From Sodiomyces alkalinus F11 (taxonomy: Eukaryota; Ascomycota; Sordariomycetes; Glomerellales; Plectosphaerellaceae), in NCBI RefSeq assembly GCF_003711515.1, contig NW_021167081.1, positions 2,447,170-2,511,169 of the forward strand: a stretch of DNA of 64,000 nt. Reading direction: 5' to 3'. The translations under genes and the position numbers were made by a program. The number at the start of each line of letters is the position of its first letter. Position 1 is the stretch's first letter. Under the pieces are notes generated by a model. That model was not told where the DNA came from. It searched no databases and worked only from the letters and a program-made list of their open reading frames with translations. Shown piece by piece: positions 24,900-35,643 of this stretch.

Positions 24900-27800
24900 A
24901 TATCGAGCGATAAATATAGCTAACCGAAATAGCCGTTAAGCCGCCCGTAATATGTTAGCTATACGTTCTACGGCTCCTCCACTACCCGTTCTAACCGGCC
25001 ACCCTCTACTATAACTCCCCCCTACACCTCCTTAACCACCCGTTCTAATAGGTAACCCTTTATTAGACCCTCCTTCTACGCCCGCTCCTTAAAGGGGTGG
25101 TCGTCGCCGTGGCCGTAACCGTTACCCTAACACTCCCTAGTCCACTGCGGGTTACTACTATACTGCCTATAACCGATACCTTATAACGGCCGCTTTTAGT
25201 ACGCGCCGAAATAGTGCCCCCTATAATACCTATAATAACTACGGTGAACGCAGGACGCGTTAAAGGGCGGCTATTACTACTAGCTAGCGTAGGGCACGCC
25301 CGTAACCCGAGCGCCCCGTGGTTCGTGATAGCCCGCTAGGGTAGTATTAGCCGGGTATTACGGTCGATTACTACGACCTTAGATTAATACGGGTAGAGTG
25401 TGAATACTACGCTACGCTCTATTAGATTAGGGAGAAGTTATAGGTTAGTTTTCTATCCCGCGTTATTCTATCCCGTGTTATTAACCGTTAGCTAGCCGCT
25501 ATTATCTTCTATATAGGAATTATCACCTATAAGCCTGAAATTCGGCACCTATTATAACTAAGGCGACGGCGACGTTCCCGTTATCGAGCCGCTACCCGAC
25601 TTCTTCTAACGCCTACTATATACCGATACCGCTTAAGCCGCAGATTATCGTAAGAGAATCCGTTAATATAATAATACCTTTTCGTTTATATCTATATAAT
25701 ATACTAAGAGCCGTTAAGGTGCTACCGCCAGCGGTATAATAGCCTTCTAGATCCACGGCACCCTTTACTACTATACGGGGCCGTTCAATACTATAGGTCG
25801 ACTTCCCTTCTTTACTTAGTTATACTTTTACGACCCGTAGGCTACTACCGACCACCGCCTTACGAATGCCTAAAGCCTCGACTCCACGCTTAACCGTAAT
25901 ATTCTAGGGGAGATTTCGGACTTCCTATACGAGTATAACCCGTTCGTCCACCTATATAAAACGGCCCGTGAACGCTTTAACTCCCTCCGCGAGTAGTGCC
26001 GTATTATACTAAACCCCCGAATAGAATTAGTTATTAAGCAAGGTGCTAATATACGGCGCGAGAATCTGCCCGTTATGGACGAGGTTACGGCTATTATACC
26101 TAATAAGTGGGGTGAGGCTTATTATAGGGATATTATTATCGTAAAGAAACTATCTAACGGTAGCGTTAGCGGCCTATCGCGGATAGACTACGAGTATCCT
26201 GCCTACCTACTACTATTTTACCCGCTAATATATCCGCGAGGGGGCACCGGATATCATTAGAAGCGATAGTTACAGGATATTTATAACCGTTAAAGGCAGA
26301 ATACCAAGGTAAAGTTCCGTTAGTTCTACCGTTATATACTATACCCGCGATACTAGTAGAGGTTTATTCCCTTCGCGTATAGCCGTCATTTTTAGTAGTT
26401 TTGAGTAGACTTATAGGTATCTTACGATTAGAAGAAGCTAAATTAGATCTAGCGTTACTAGAACGAAATACGGGCTAATATATATAACGGGATACGGGAT
26501 TAGGCTAATACGGCTAACGGCGATACTAGTAATATTAGCCGACGGATCGTCTTACCCTTAAATTACGTTAGTGGCTAGCGGTTTATCTTATAATGCTATT
26601 AGGATTCTATAGTAATTATACGGGCTCTCGGTATACCGACCTTTTTTATTACCTTTACGGCTAATCCTACGTGGCTAGAGATCGTGCGGGAGCTTTAGCC
26701 AGGTTAGACTGCTAGCGACCGGCTCGATTTAGTCGGCCGTGTATTCGAGTTAAAATCGCGCGACCTAGAATAGCAGCTACGGGATAGTTTATTTAGTGAG
26801 TTTACGGGTATTATATAGACCGTGGAATATTAGAAACGCGGTCTTCTATACCGTTATATCCTTCTTTTCCTTACGCCGCGGGCGGCTAAGATATATAAGG
26901 ATCCCGTAAATATCGATAAGGTTATCTCTACGGAGCTACCGGACCGCGAGTCGGATCCTACTAGCCGTCTTTTTAATATTATTAGTAAGAATATAATACA
27001 CGGTCCTTATAGTGATAATAAGCCCTTTACGCCGTGTATATAGCCGTAGCCTAATAACGGGAACCGTATAAAGTGCTCTAAGCGGTTCCCTAAGCCGTAC
27101 TACCCAGAAACGGCTATACGCGAGGATAGTCATCCGAAATACAGGCGCCGTAACTCTGGCCTGCACGTTATAAAGAGAGGCCGTATAGGAGAGGTCCCCC
27201 TTAATAACCGTTTTATTATACCCTATAGCCTATATCTCTGCCTCCGTTACGGCTTATATATTAATGTTAATATCAGGCTATTAAGTACGTGCATAAGTAC
27301 GCTTATAAGGGTAGCGACCGTCTAACTACACTAATATGGGGCGAAGAGGGCGAGAATATGGTGAATATCTATCTCTAGAGCCATTATATCGGTCCCGCGG
27401 AGGCCGTTATTTAGTTATTCGAGTTCCCCGTACACCGTAAGTATCCGCCCGTTATGCGTTTTCCGGTTTACCTTAAGGGATAATAGCCTATATACTTCGG
27501 CGAGGACGCGACCGTAAGCTAGGTCGAGCGGATACTACAGGACCGGAAGACTTAGCTAATAGCCTTTTTCGACTATAACCGTGATAACGCCGATAGCCGC
27601 GAGTTATTATATTATTAGTTTCCTAGCCGTTATACGTGGAAAGCGTAGCAGTTTACTTAGCAGCTAAGGTAGCGTGGATTTTAGATCGGTCGTCTACGGT
27701 ACGTGCCCCCCACGGCTAAAGAGCCGAACTATTTCCGCTTACTCATAGTCTCCGTTCGAGGGCCGACTTACTTTATGGACCTTCGTATAGTAGAGGGGGT

Positions 27801-29650
27801 TATCTACGATACGTTGCGCGAGGCCTACGTTGCGGCCAGGCTTCTACACGATAACTATTACTGGGTTACCTGCTTTAAGGAGGCCGTTATTTAGAAGACC
27901 GGGCGTGCGTTACGGGAGCTATTTATCGTCGCTCTTTTCTACGGAGACGTTTCCGGCCCGTCATCGATCTAGGAGAGGTTTATAGAGTCGATATACGGTA
28001 ACCTTCCTTATACATTATAGCGGTAGTGCTTCCGATATCCTGCCGAATTAAAACGCCCGTACATCGATTACGGTCTGTATCTTATACACTCGCGGCTTCT
28101 TAAGGTAAGCAGGACTATTACGGAGTTTAGGCTACTAGCGCCTTCACACGATTAGCGCCGTGCGACCGGTAATATACTATTAGTTACGGAGACTTATAAT
28201 TAAGATACCTAGGCTACAGTGTATAAAGATATCCACGGCCGGTTTAACTAAAGCCAGGCTACGGTATTTAGTCAGGTTATAACTACTATTAAGTCTCGCC
28301 GCGGTGCCCGTTTCTTCTTATAGGGCCCCGGCGGTATAGGTAAGACGTTCGTATATTATAGTCTCTACGCGTATTTCTAGTCGCGCAGGCTGATTATCCT
28401 CTACGTTACTTCCTCTAGCATCGCGGCCGTTCTTTTTAAGGGTAGCTATACGGCCTATTCGTGGTTTAAGATCCCTTTATATCCGACTAACGCCTCGACC
28501 TATAACGTGCTAAAGAATTCGGACCTTTATAACGTTACTATGGGAGACGGTTCTTATTATCTAGGATAAGGTTCCTATACAGTATAAGTACGATGTCGAG
28601 GCTGTTAATTATACGTTACGGGATATACTAAGCTATAACGACCTTTTCGGCGGTATTCCGGTTATTTTCGGGGGCGATTTTGCTTAGATCCTGCCCGTTA
28701 TTAGTAATAGTAGTCGGGCGTAGGTTATACACGCCTGTTTCTAGTAGTCCTCTATCTAGCCGTAACTTAGTATCCTATGCTTAACGAAGAATATACGAGT
28801 TACCTCTACCGATCCTAATAATCGGGCGTTTATTTAGTGCTTATAAGACCTCTCCTACGATATCAATCTTCACGGGTTAATCGACCTTTTCCCTACTATC
28901 GCGGTTATTTACGATATCGCCTATCTATACGGGCGTATTTACCTGACTAAATTACTATAGCAGGCGCCGTTAGACTATATAGTCTTTATTAACCACGTTA
29001 TTCTAACCACTCGTAATACCACTATCACGGCTATTAATAGGTAAGTACTAGGGCGACTGCCTAGCCGTTCGTAGGTTTACTTAGCCGAGAATTCGGTCGC
29101 TAATCGGGCAGAGGATACTAATAGGCCTACGCCGGATCTAGCACCCGATTTTCTAATATAGTTAAAATCCGTATCTATCCCGCCCGTAAGGCTTAAGCTA
29201 AAGGTCGGTGCGCCCGTTATACTTATACGGAACCTTAGCCCGCGGCAGGGATTATATAACGGTATACGTATAGTTGTTTTACTGATAGCGCGTAATACGC
29301 TAGAGGTAAAGGTCCTGTCCGGAATACACGCTAGCGAGGTGGTATTTATCCCCCGTATTTATTTAGATTCTAATAAGGAAGACTACCCGTATATTATACG
29401 GTGCCGTTAATTCCCTCTACGGCTCTGTTTCGCGATAATAATTAATAAGTCGTAAGGGTAGTCGTTTAGTATAGTTAGCGTGGATTTCCGGTAGCACGCT
29501 TTTATACACGGTTAGTTTTACGTGGCCGTATTAAGAGTTACGGACGTTAGGAACCTATTAGTATTATTACCGGCGCAGGACGGTTAGCCGGTATAGGATA
29601 GCAGGCGTGTACCTAATATCGTATACCCAGAGGTCTTAATTCAAACGTTC
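24900..29650 (+). pseudogene. Helitron Rep/helicase (RepHel) polyprotein
   Basis: After a Pro-rich N-terminus (24950-25080) comes the Helitron-like N domain (NPFVHLYKTARERFN at 25935-25980, then MDEVTAIIPNKWGEAYY, 26075-26125, DYEYPAYLLLFYPLIYPRG to 26243). The Rep part follows, with IRALGIPTFFITFTANPTW at 26619-26676 and TVEYQKRGLLYRYILLFL near 26820-26870, where the family's HxH metal ligands have become Tyr. The helicase has Walker A GPGGIGKTFVYYSLYAYF at 28324-28378, GGIPVIFGGDFAQILPV-like sequence near 28640-28700, and the C-terminal INKSQGQSFSIVSVDF box near 29440-29490. Frame changes occur near 27285 and near 28560. Stop-free stretches persist at 26075-26260 and 27703-27894. About 1,500 codons, normal for the family. 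Confidence 0.92.
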
Positions 29651-29990
29651 TAATAGTCACTTTTACGGGCGCGCGTAGTAGAGGTAGTAAAAGCGTGCAG
29701 TTTAAATCGTGTATTATATAGCCTTTACGGCCGAGGTAACTAGCTAACGAAGCAAAAAGCAAAAAGCAAAAGCAAAAGCAGTAAAAGAAATAGTAAAAGA
29801 AAAAAAACAAGCCGTATCCTATCGTATAAATAAATAAAAATAAGAAATAACCCGTAAACTACTAACGTTCCTCCACGGGAATACTATTTTTAATAGCTGC
29901 TATTATATTATTTAATATCTATATAGCTTCCTTCTTTTACACCGTCGTTATACCGGCCGGCAGGGGGAGGAAGACGCTTTCCGGTATAGT
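29651..29990. other. Spacer downstream of RepHel with A-rich tract
   Basis: Contains an A/G-rich run of aaaagc-type repeats (29753-29812), possibly a remnant of a polyadenylation or simple-repeat region. No gene recognised. Confidence 0.5.
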
Positions 29991-30235
29991 ATACGTGGGC
30001 GCGGCCGCGGGAGTAGCAGTCGTAACGGGTGTAACGGGGGTAACGGGGGTAGCGGGGGTAATAGGGGCGGCGGGAGTAGCGGGCGTAGGCGTGGGCGTGG
30101 CGGTGGCGGTAGTAGTAGTGGTAGTAGGAGCGGGCGTGGTAGTCGCGGTATTTATTCCTAACGGGCCGGCGGCGGAGGAGGGCGCGGTCTTCGTCTTCTT
30201 CGATAAAGAGGGAGTAATCGCTATAGTGCCGTAAA
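29991..30235 (+). repeat. GC-rich simple-sequence region (GGNGTA/GGCGTG repeats)
   Basis: Dense gggggtaacggggg and gcgtgggcgtgg repeats. A 79-codon Gly/Val/Ala frame exists here, but it is what such a repeat encodes by default, so I do not call a gene. The high GC content contrasts sharply with the surrounding RIP DNA. Confidence 0.6.
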
Positions 30236-31260
30236 TTAATTAGTAAGTATATAAAGTATAAGTCTAATAGGAATACGTTTATAGGTTATTAACTTACGAT
30301 CCGTTATAGCCGCGCGTTTCTTACCCTTAGCGGCAGATCCGGGCGTCTTAGCAGGGTGTAGCGAGTATTTACGACCCTTAGAGTTATAATAGTAGTTACC
30401 GTAACTGCCGGAGGCAATCCCGTGAAGCGAAACGTGATTAACGAAGGGGCTATCTTTATTATTATACTGCTTATAGGTAGTGGTATTAATTAGACCGATA
30501 ATCGTTATGATCACGGCCTCTCGGTTGGCCGCGCGCGATAACTCAAGGTCCTTTTATTCCCGCTACGCTAAATCTTAACGGGCCTTTATAGTTATTTAAT
30601 GTTAGTATACGATATAGAATGCGTAAATTAATAGGAGGAATAGTTAATAACTTACCTTTATATTACGTATCGTCCTTAGGTTACGGGTATCTCTATAGCC
30701 GCTATTATAGACTAGGTCGACGACGTCCTTCTTAGGGATCGTGTAGCCGGGGTTCGCGGGTATTATCGTCTTCTAAACACGGGCCCTAAAAGACTAGGCT
30801 ACTACGGGAGGCGGGGGGGCGGACGCGTTATTACGGGAGGAGGCGTTATAGGAGGAGGAGGCGGAGGTTAGCGGCTAGCGGGACTAGCGGCGGGAGGCGG
30901 GCGTAGGAGTATAGGGGAGGGGGGGTTATAGGCGTTATCGTTATCTTTAACGGGTAAGCCAATGCCCGGAATACGGAAGAATAAGGAATTAATAGATAAA
31001 CCGTCGGATCTAGCGGGGCTTAGGGCGCGGTTATGGGCTTCTTCGTGGTCTTCGTGTTCGTTAGCGGCGGGGGGGGTAGTATCGTTACGGCAGTTAGAAA
31101 TAAACGTAACGCGAAGGGGGCGGCCGGAATTAAAAAAGGCGCGAGGTATACTATAAGTATACGGTTAGTATTAACGCCTTCGCGTGGAATAAAGCGGTTA
31201 TTTATGCCTATTACTTACTTAGCGACGAGGCTCTTTACGGCTACGGAACGGAGGGAGGAA
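30236..31260 (-). pseudogene. Helitron accessory gene, unrecognised, possible intron
   Basis: Read right to left. An N-terminal part at about 31150-30830 (NSGRPLRVTFISNCRNDTT, then an acidic NEHEDHEEAHN stretch) leads into Pro-rich sequence (30830-30930), which needs a frame change. Next comes FRARVQKTIIPANPGYTI and KKDVVDLVYNSGYRDTRNL (30780-30670). A candidate intron (30584-30655) follows, then an uninterrupted C-terminal exon (30514-30236) rich in Tyr, Asn and Lys. It lies inside the Helitron, opposite RepHel. It keeps His (CAC/CAT) and other CA codons that are rare in RepHel, so RIP is lighter. I do not recognise the family; it may be a captured host gene or a Helitron-specific protein. 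Confidence 0.5.
30584..30655 (-). other. Candidate 72-nt spliceosomal intron
   Basis: On the minus strand: GTAAGT donor at 30655-30650, a TACTAAC branch-like site near 30608-30602, acceptor AAAG ending at 30584. Removing it keeps the frame (phase 0) between ...RTIRNIK and ARxDLAxREx. Length is typical of filamentous fungal introns. Confidence 0.5.
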
Positions 31261-31525
31261 AATAGAGAACTATATCGTTAAAGGAATAAACAAAAACGGT
31301 TCTGACGAAGGGAGGAAAACGGCGATTATTTAGTATATCTTTAATATCGTAAAACGAAGCTTAATTATTAAAAAAAAGACGGCTTTATCGTGATATCGCA
31401 AAATATTGAAAAAAGGTCATTATAGCGTGGAAGGAAATAACGAAAATAAAAGCAGGAGTTTTACGGTTATTTTCGGATATTTACGGTTATTTAGTGGTAT
31501 AGAGTAGGTTATATAACTAGGCCTT

Positions 31526-31554
31526 CCCCCCCCCCCCCCAAAGGGGGGGGAGGG
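31526..31554. other. Poly-C/poly-G hairpin near the Helitron 3' end
   Basis: Fourteen C, then AAA, then eight G, A, four G: a near-perfect foldback of homopolymers. Confidence 0.85.
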
Positions 31555-31568
31555 GCAGGCTTGGCGGC

Positions 31569-31592
31569 GTTGCCCGTAGGGCAACCTGCTAA
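31569..31592 (+). other. Helitron 3' terminal hairpin and CTAA
   Basis: A perfect 7-bp stem (GTTGCCC, loop gta, GGGCAAC, 31569-31585) is followed by ctgCTAA ending at 31592. The layout matches Helitron 3' ends, although only three bases separate hairpin and CTRR, fewer than usual. Confidence 0.6.
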
Positions 31593-31595
31593 GCT

Positions 31596-31962
31596 CGTCT
31601 ATTCCTACTACTACTACTATTATTTCTGCTCCACAGCTAATCTCTCAAACGCCTGCCTCTATAAGCACAAGACCTACACGTAACCGTTGACCTCCCTTCC
31701 TTATACGACAAATACGTCTCCCACTATAATAATATCTTCGAGATACGGAACCTTAAAAATACAGTATCTCGATACCTACGTCCTTTAAATCCGATAAACT
31801 ATTTAAAGGGGGACCGTCTCGATTAACTAGATCTCCACCAACGAGATAGACAGGGATAGGCAGACTAAGGTACTACCACCGCATAAACACAAGGCGTTTA
31901 TACATCTATTCGGGATAGAGGCCCTAAGTTAGGTGGATTAAGGCAATTTACGAGGGGTAGAG
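31596..31962 (+). pseudogene. Right flank of the Helitron: Thr/Pro/Arg-rich frame remnant
   Basis: A plus frame begins with TTTTIISAPQLISQTPASIS (31605-31660) followed by TRPTRNR and PPFLIRQIRL. Its composition matches the Thr-rich end of the frame at 24390-24440, on the other side of the Helitron, and it looks like the basic end of a copia linker before RT. No RT follows. Confidence 0.4.
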
Positions 31963-32085
31963 TTAGTCCGACTAGGACATTTGGTTATTCCGACTAGGGC
32001 ACTACTAATAGCACCTAATGCCAGCCGCTATCACTTCTAATAGTATCTAGATACTTCTATATAATCTCCGTGCCTACCCTACTTT
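31963..32085 (+). repeat. Direct repeat copy 1 (about 120 bp)
   Basis: Matches 32887-33008 from gtccgactaggrca through gcactactaatagca, ccagccgct and ataatct. Each copy contains ccgactaggrcac twice internally. Confidence 0.85.
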
Positions 32086-32093
32086 TAAGATAT

Positions 32094-32193
32094 ATTTAAT
32101 TAACGATGTTATTCCTTATTCGTTCAATTAACGATATCGTCGCTTGTTTAATTAACGATATCGTTACTCGTTTAATTGACGATATCCTTAGTT
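32094..32193 (+). repeat. 24-bp tandem repeat, about four units
   Basis: Units at 32122-32145, 32146-32169 and 32170-32193 share gttyaattracgatatc; a diverged fourth unit precedes them. Each contains AATTAACGATATCGT-like palindromic sequence. Confidence 0.85.
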
Positions 32194-32341
32194 ATTAATT
32201 TGAAGCCGTAAATCTAGAGTAAAATAAAGCCTAGATATTAATATAATAGTGGAACGGCTTGTTAAATAGCCTTGTAAAACAGGTGGTTAAACTGACCCCG
32301 AAGATAACGTTAAAAACGTGTGAAAATAGGTGTCTAAAATA

Positions 32342-32822
32342 AGGACTTACTAGAAAGCGAGTACAGATAACTATGTTCCCAGTAAAGCAGTGGGACCCGC
32401 TAAGCATAATAAGCTACCTAAGTACTAACCTATTTTATACATACACTTCACTACTTAAACACATAGATATAGTCTCTATTTTCACGTTTGAGTAGGCATA
32501 GGCAATAAGGAATAAGGGCTTCGAAGTCCTGCTTATATAAGGCATAAACCTTACAGGGTAGGCCGGAGCCGTAAGGTCGCTATTATTCTTTAGCTATTAT
32601 ATAGTGGGTTGCGTATATCGTGGTTATAGTATTATGCTTTTATTAACGAGACGGTGTATAAGAAACTAGTAGATTAACTAGAAAGAGAGACTGTATCTAT
32701 GTGTTTAGATACTTAAGTATATATATAGAATAGGCTAGTACTTAGGTAGCTTATTATACTAGGCGGGCCTCACTGTTTTACTAGCAAAATAGTTACCTAT
32801 ACTGGCTTCCTAGCAGGTCCTA
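32342..32822. mobile_element. Foldback element with about 136-bp inverted arms
   Basis: The left arm 32342-32477 (aggacttactagaaagc ... catagatatagtctct) aligns with the reverse complement of the right arm 32685-32822 (aggacctgctaggaagcc ... catagatacagtctct). The arms differ mainly by transitions. The loop of about 207 bp (32478-32684) has no gene. Together with the flanking direct repeats at 31963 and 32887 it could be a non-autonomous DNA transposon or foldback unit. Confidence 0.75.
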
Positions 32823-32886
32823 AAATAATAGTTAATCTGGGCTATAGAGTATAAACTTAGAGGGCGTCCCTTGTAAAGGGTGGGGT

Positions 32887-33008
32887 TTGTCCGACTAGGG
32901 CACTTAGTTATTTCGACTAGGGCACTACTAATAGCATCTAATACCAGCCGCTGCCACTTCCGATTATACCTGGATACTTTCGCATAATCTATATACCTAT
33001 CTTATTTA
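32887..33008 (+). repeat. Direct repeat copy 2 (about 120 bp)
   Basis: Partner of 31963-32085 in the same orientation. The two copies bracket the tandem repeat and the foldback element, about 920 bp apart. Confidence 0.85.
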
Positions 33009-33209
33009 CGTTAAATTATTAACGAAATCCTCTGTTTCTTTAATTAGGCCCCGTTCGACAATCTTAATAACTGTTAACGATTTTCCATTTTTTTATATAA
33101 GTGATAAACTTAGCTAAGACGATATTTTAACGCCGGCCCTTAGCCTTGATATAACATTCTATGCAGTTTATAAAGTGGTCATATTGGGGAAATATCGAAC
33201 CGATCCGGA
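33009..33209. other. Spacer with possible Harbinger terminal sequence
   Basis: ttaggccccgttcgaca at 33044-33060 resembles the GGCC-type ends of PIF/Harbinger elements next to a TTA target. I find no inverted partner on the right, so this is unconfirmed. No gene seen. Confidence 0.3.
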
Positions 33210-34494
33210 ATACGGGGTTACGTCTTTTAAATACAAAGTCGTTATTCTTTTGCTACTATAGATTACCGTGGCGACTCCTATATATATCTATATAGCGGGC
33301 TTAGATTCTACTAGCGTAGAGTAAGTTATAGGAGGATCCCTGTATAATATACGTAACCCTAGCTCCGGGGATATCGAGTTATAGTTATAAGATATCGACT
33401 TAGAACCTACCTAAAGTCTTACTCAAGGGAAGGATACTATCGATTCCGACCCTTTTACCGATGACGAGGTATTCGAAAGTAACGTGAATACGCAGAAAAC
33501 TAACTTACTAAATCGTTTAGCGCTCTAAACTACTATCTCCTTATCCGGTAAATAGTCCACCCAGGTAGCCTAGAGCAATACTATCGAACGTGATCTCTTC
33601 AAACGTATAGTTACTGTACGTCGCGATTATACGCTATGTACGACTAGTAATAAGAGGTTAGCTAGGATACTAGCCTTAAGTTGACTCTTACCTAAGATAC
33701 GAAAAGTAGTTTCTATAGCTAATCGAATAGTTAAGACGATAATATTAAGGCTCGATAATAAGGGAGAACAGCTACGAGCGGTTCTTACGCATATCGGTAA
33801 GTCTAGTATAAATAACTACGACGACGAAACCGGTATAATAGAGGCGACGGCGAAATAGTAGGACATCTTCGAGGTTAAATATAGCGAGTTTAGAAGACTT
33901 ATTCGTAGAAAGGACGGCGTATATTAGGAAGATAATCTTTTAAATTAGGTTTAGCCTAAGACTATCGCTATAGGCTAGAATATCACCCACGTACACGAGC
34001 TAGATTACTCTAAATATTAGCAGTTAACGCTAGTGATAGCTATACTGCTAGCTTATAAGTGTAGTCGAAAGTAATAATAGGATCCTAATATTAGTAGCAG
34101 TAAAGGCTTATCTATCTCTTATAACGACCTTTTAGATAACGCTCTATAGCAGTATTATAGAAAGGAAGCCAATAGTCCTTTAATAACTGGATTAATTACG
34201 CTAGCAGTAAGCTATAATAAGCCTATCCTTATATAGGTAATTACCGCTTACGATAAGGAATTTAGCGACTAATTAGGTAGTGCTAATAACGTTATTACGG
34301 TAGCAGAGTTACTAACTTAAAATCCTACTAAGGTAATGCTATTTAACCAGTTAAAAATAGATAGGAAAAGAGGTTGTTTAAAGAGGCATAGGTTTATAAA
34401 AGAAAGGACTATATATAGAAGTGGTGATAGTAGTGATAATAGTGATAGTGTTAAGGGCAGCCGTAGGGCTTGGGTGGATCTAGACTCTGACTAA
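33210..34494 (+). pseudogene. Myb/SANT-like partner protein of a Harbinger-type transposon (tentative)
   Basis: A plus frame of about 420 codons is broken by TAG/TAA. It contains an acidic stretch (DSDPFTDDEVFES near 33440-33480), a conserved helical stretch (ANRIVKTIILRLDNKGEQL, 33719-33775), then TGIIEATAK followed by DIFEVKYSEFRRLIRRKDG (33870-33926), which resembles the end of Myb/SANT-like domains in Harbinger partner proteins and fungal relatives (A-T-x-x-W-W ... F-R ... K-x-G). The C-terminus is Ser/Asp-rich and ends at TAA 34492-34494. PIF/Harbinger elements encode such a DNA-binding partner that brings the transposase to the element ends. The frame points at the transposase frame on the other strand, so the two genes are convergent. 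Confidence 0.5.
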
Positions 34495-34699
34495 GCTTTA
34501 TTTTCCGTGGATTTAATTAGCTAGGAGTGTTTACCACCTATCGGAGAAGGACTAGTATAGAGTAGAGCTTTATCTTATTATACTCCTTTAGCTACTATGA
34601 TCTATATAGTATTTAAAATATCAATATATCGATCCTCTTTACTTTGATAATAATAATCCTATATAACTACTACTACTATTCCAGTATCTTACATATCTA

Positions 34700-35640
34700 G
34701 TATTGTATCTCTATTCCGCCCTTATTACTAATATTATAGTCGGTATACTCCACTGTTAGCTATAATAATGTCTCCTCCTCTTTAAACTCCTTATTAACTA
34801 CAGTTTAGCTACGTATAGCTCTAACGAAGTTCTAGATCCTAGTTACCGCGTACACGATTTCCACTTACTTTTCGAAGCTATATTCAGGTGCTTTCCTACC
34901 AAGGATACAGAAAGACCTCTTTAATATACTAAAAATACATTTAATGGTATTATAGTAGCCCACGTAGAGGCGGTTAAACCGCTCGTTTAAGGATAACCGC
35001 CTTTACCATATTTTAGGCAAATCTTAAAGATAGTACCTCTCGCCGTTAAAAGGGGTAATAATACCTCGAATATCGCTGCCAAACCCACTATCTATAAGGT
35101 AAAGCCTCCTATTATATCGCACTAACAACACATAAGCCTGTTCTCTGTGTTTCTATTAGTTATTACTAGACCCATATTCCTCGTTGGAAACGGGGTAGAT
35201 GTATTTAGAACACCCACACCTTCTTGTTATTCCTTGCCTTTATATAATAAAGATAATTATATATCTATTACTTCTCTGCTCCGGCCGGATCACACGCCCG
35301 TTAATATAATAGTTATACGCCCGGGTAGTAGCAGTAACTAGTAACTTTTAGCTATTCTATTATCTACGTTTATCTTACGTATACTTCCGTAGCTAATTAA
35401 GGAGTATCTATAAACCCTACTCTCTCGCTTAGAAAAGCCCTTATTCGCTATACCCCTACTATAAACTATATCCACGAAACTTAAAGTCACCACTAAAGCG
35501 CTTAGTATCCCGCGGCTAGAGTCTACTAGGTAATAGGCCGAGTAGATCTTCTATATTAAGTTATACACGTAGAATATAGAGGTTTAGGCCTTCCTCGACC
35601 CTAATAGGCCGGAGTAGCTAAACGACTAACCCGAGTATTA
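34700..35640 (-). pseudogene. PIF/Harbinger-type DDE transposase, RIP-degraded
   Basis: The right-to-left frame at about 35130-34760 gives, in order, LVRYNRRLYLIDSGFGSDI (split by stops), IITPFNGERYYL, then LNERFNRLYVGYYNTIKCI, FSILKRSFCILGRKAPEYSF and VEIVYAVTRI. These correspond in order and spacing to the HARBI1-like DDE_Tnp_4 core: D-x-G, P-[FY]-R/N-G-x-R-Y, N-x-R/Y-x-S/G-x-R-N-x-I-E-x-x-F-x-x-L-K-x-R-F, then a conserved V-x-x-x-x-x-L-H-N. RIP has changed catalytic-region residues. Upstream (35640-35150) the frame is less clear. A stop-free plus frame at 35147-35341 is a shadow. Confidence 0.65.
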
Positions 35641-35643
35641 TAA

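Larger units (their letters stand above)
24450..31592 (+). mobile_element. Helitron, RIP-degraded
   Basis: It holds a RepHel gene on the plus strand, an accessory gene on the minus strand and, at the right, two GC-rich hairpins, the second followed by CTAA (31589-31592), in keeping with a Helitron 3' end (hairpin plus CTRR). The left end is not defined; 24440-24480 is chosen because the Ser/Thr-rich frame on the left seems to resume at 31605 on the right. Helitrons transpose by a rolling-circle mechanism using the Rep nuclease and a PIF1-type helicase. Confidence 0.7.

Noticed and set aside
29613..29810. Minus-strand frame starting with a Phe/Tyr/Cys run
   Set aside because: Encoded by the A/G-rich simple repeat downstream of the Helitron gene; no membrane-protein context.
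29995..30234. Gly/Val/Ala-rich plus frame of 79 codons
   Set aside because: Simple-sequence DNA; no conserved motif.
32094..32193. CRISPR-like array
   Set aside because: The 24-bp units are contiguous without spacers and the host is a fungus.
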